From positions 25,669 through 89,668 of the forward strand of contig RCAB01000260.1 in NCBI GenBank assembly GCA_003640385.1: a DNA stretch of 64,000 nucleotides, written 5' to 3'. The notes below the pieces were generated by a model that saw nothing but the letters and a program-made list of their open reading frames with translations, did no database searches and had not been told where the DNA came from. Positions 63,167 to 64,000 of the stretch are shown one piece after another. The translations under genes were made by a program, and so were the position numbers. This stretch comes from Setaria digitata (taxonomy: Eukaryota > Nematoda > Chromadorea > Rhabditida > Setariidae). The stretch's first letter is position 1, and the number at the start of each line of letters is the position of its first letter.

Positions 63167-63540
63167 TTTTCGATATGTGAGCAATTATCAACCTATATGT
63201 GCATCATCAACAATTATTTTTAAATCGGTTTGTTAAAACACATCTGGGCAATACAGCAAATGCAAAACTGTCCCATGCAGATAGCTCCGAAAATATTTAA
63301 AATTGACAAAATTTTCGATTTATGACAAATTACGTACGTATTTGTCCGTCATCAACAAATACTTTTATAGCGGATGTGCTAACACACATTTACGTAATTT
63401 GCATTCCAGAATGCAGTTTCGCAGCACTTACATAGCATCGAAAATATCTGAAAATTGGCAAATTTCAGCATTTGACAACACATTTATGTGTTCATCCGTC
63501 ATCTAAAATCAGTCCTATGAGGTCGCGTACTTTTGGACAA
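63167..63540 (+). repeat. Diverged tandem repeat, period about 145-151 bp
   Basis: Two and a half degenerate units begin near 63167, 63312 and 63463. Each starts with TTTTCGAT or a variant, then a GTGT/GTCC and CATCATC or CGTCATC block, and the first two end with a TAGCxxCGAAAATAT block before the next unit. Similarity is visible by eye but low, so unit borders are approximate. Confidence 0.6.
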
Positions 63541-64000
63541 TACATTCAGAACTATAGAACTACTGAATTCATATATCTCCGGAAAAAAATAGAAAAATGA
63601 TATCATTGGATATCCGGAAGATTGCTTCCGAGTTCACCCGTTTCTCCTCCTCTATTGAAACAGTGCATAAATGTTCAATTAGTCCATCTCAAATGCAAAA
63701 AGTGTGTATTTGTGTATCTTAAGAAAAACTAGAATGATGATGAATTTTTTGATTTTTTAAAGAATGCTTGTGTACAACGGCTTTTCTTTTCTACTGCTTA
63801 AGCTTAGGCTTAGGGCTTTGAGGTTAGGGATGGCAAGCCATACGTTTGTCTTCGTTGCTATTACAACCTGATCAGAACTGTCCAGGTCATCATCCACATT
63901 CTTGTTTCATTACTGCTTGCAATCTTTCACACAGTTCCCAACTTCATAACATCTACCACGTTTTTGTCTTCCTTTGCAATCTTTAGACTCCTTTTTCATC
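63541..64000. other. Window end, no gene seen
   Basis: AT-rich DNA with no supported feature; it includes a short GGCTTAGGGCTTTGAGG stretch near 63808-63824 with no obvious role. Confidence 0.5.

Noticed and set aside
1..64000. CRISPR arrays, prophage, intact transposons, rRNA or SL RNA genes
   Set aside because: No regular spacer-repeat pattern, transposase or integrase motif, terminal inverted repeats, or rRNA or spliced-leader sequence was recognised by eye.

Overview
The window is AT-rich nuclear DNA from a nematode, most likely a chromadorean. All seven genes I can name are split by mostly short GT..AG introns whose acceptors follow the nematode TTTCAG pattern. The proteins read as worm versions of conserved animal proteins: a Mad-family bHLH factor of MDL-1 length, a DPY-19 of C. 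elegans length, and a PDK1 kinase that appears to share worm-type details. I cannot name the species. Single N bases, long homopolymers and TTA-rich arrays point to an imperfect draft assembly.

Layout, left to right. 1-9.0 kb: non-coding 5' flank with a CpG-rich block and several microsatellites. 9.0-13.4 kb (+): mdl-1, a MAX-dimerisation repressor in four exons. 15.9-20.7 kb (-): dpy-19, a C-mannosyltransferase in twelve exons. 21.5-23.4 kb (-): a gene I do not recognise, with one membrane segment and six in-phase exons. 23.4-30.7 kb: non-coding, with a GC-rich block, an assembly-scar duplication and the CpG-rich upstream region of the next gene. 30.7-41.3 kb (+): a twenty-exon FERM protein of the FRMD4 type. 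45.1-48.9 kb (+): makorin (lep-2), a CCCH/RING ubiquitin ligase. 50.0-51.95 kb (+): an NCKIPSD/SPIN90/Ldb17-family protein, 5' end unresolved. 54.3-57.1 kb (+): pdk-1. 62.0-62.8 kb (+): a small KCTD-type BTB protein. The rest is intergenic.

How the genes relate. They are not an operon or a gene cluster; gaps are 0.9 to 7 kb. Several touch signalling and developmental timing in worms: PDK1 in insulin/AGC-kinase signalling, MDL-1 as a transcriptional repressor, makorin/LEP-2 in the juvenile-to-adult switch, and FRMD4 and SPIN90 in cortical actin and polarity. That is family knowledge, not something this window shows.

Exon borders were worked out by hand from splice signals, phase continuity and protein family resemblance. 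For the named genes every junction keeps frame. First exons are the weakest part. I found no CRISPR array, tRNA, rRNA, SL RNA or intact transposon, and no convincing new biological system. The best leads are the unrecognised membrane-protein gene, an excess of CACGTG boxes across the mdl-1 locus, two stop-free in-frame introns in the FRMD4 gene, and strand-biased TTA arrays in introns.
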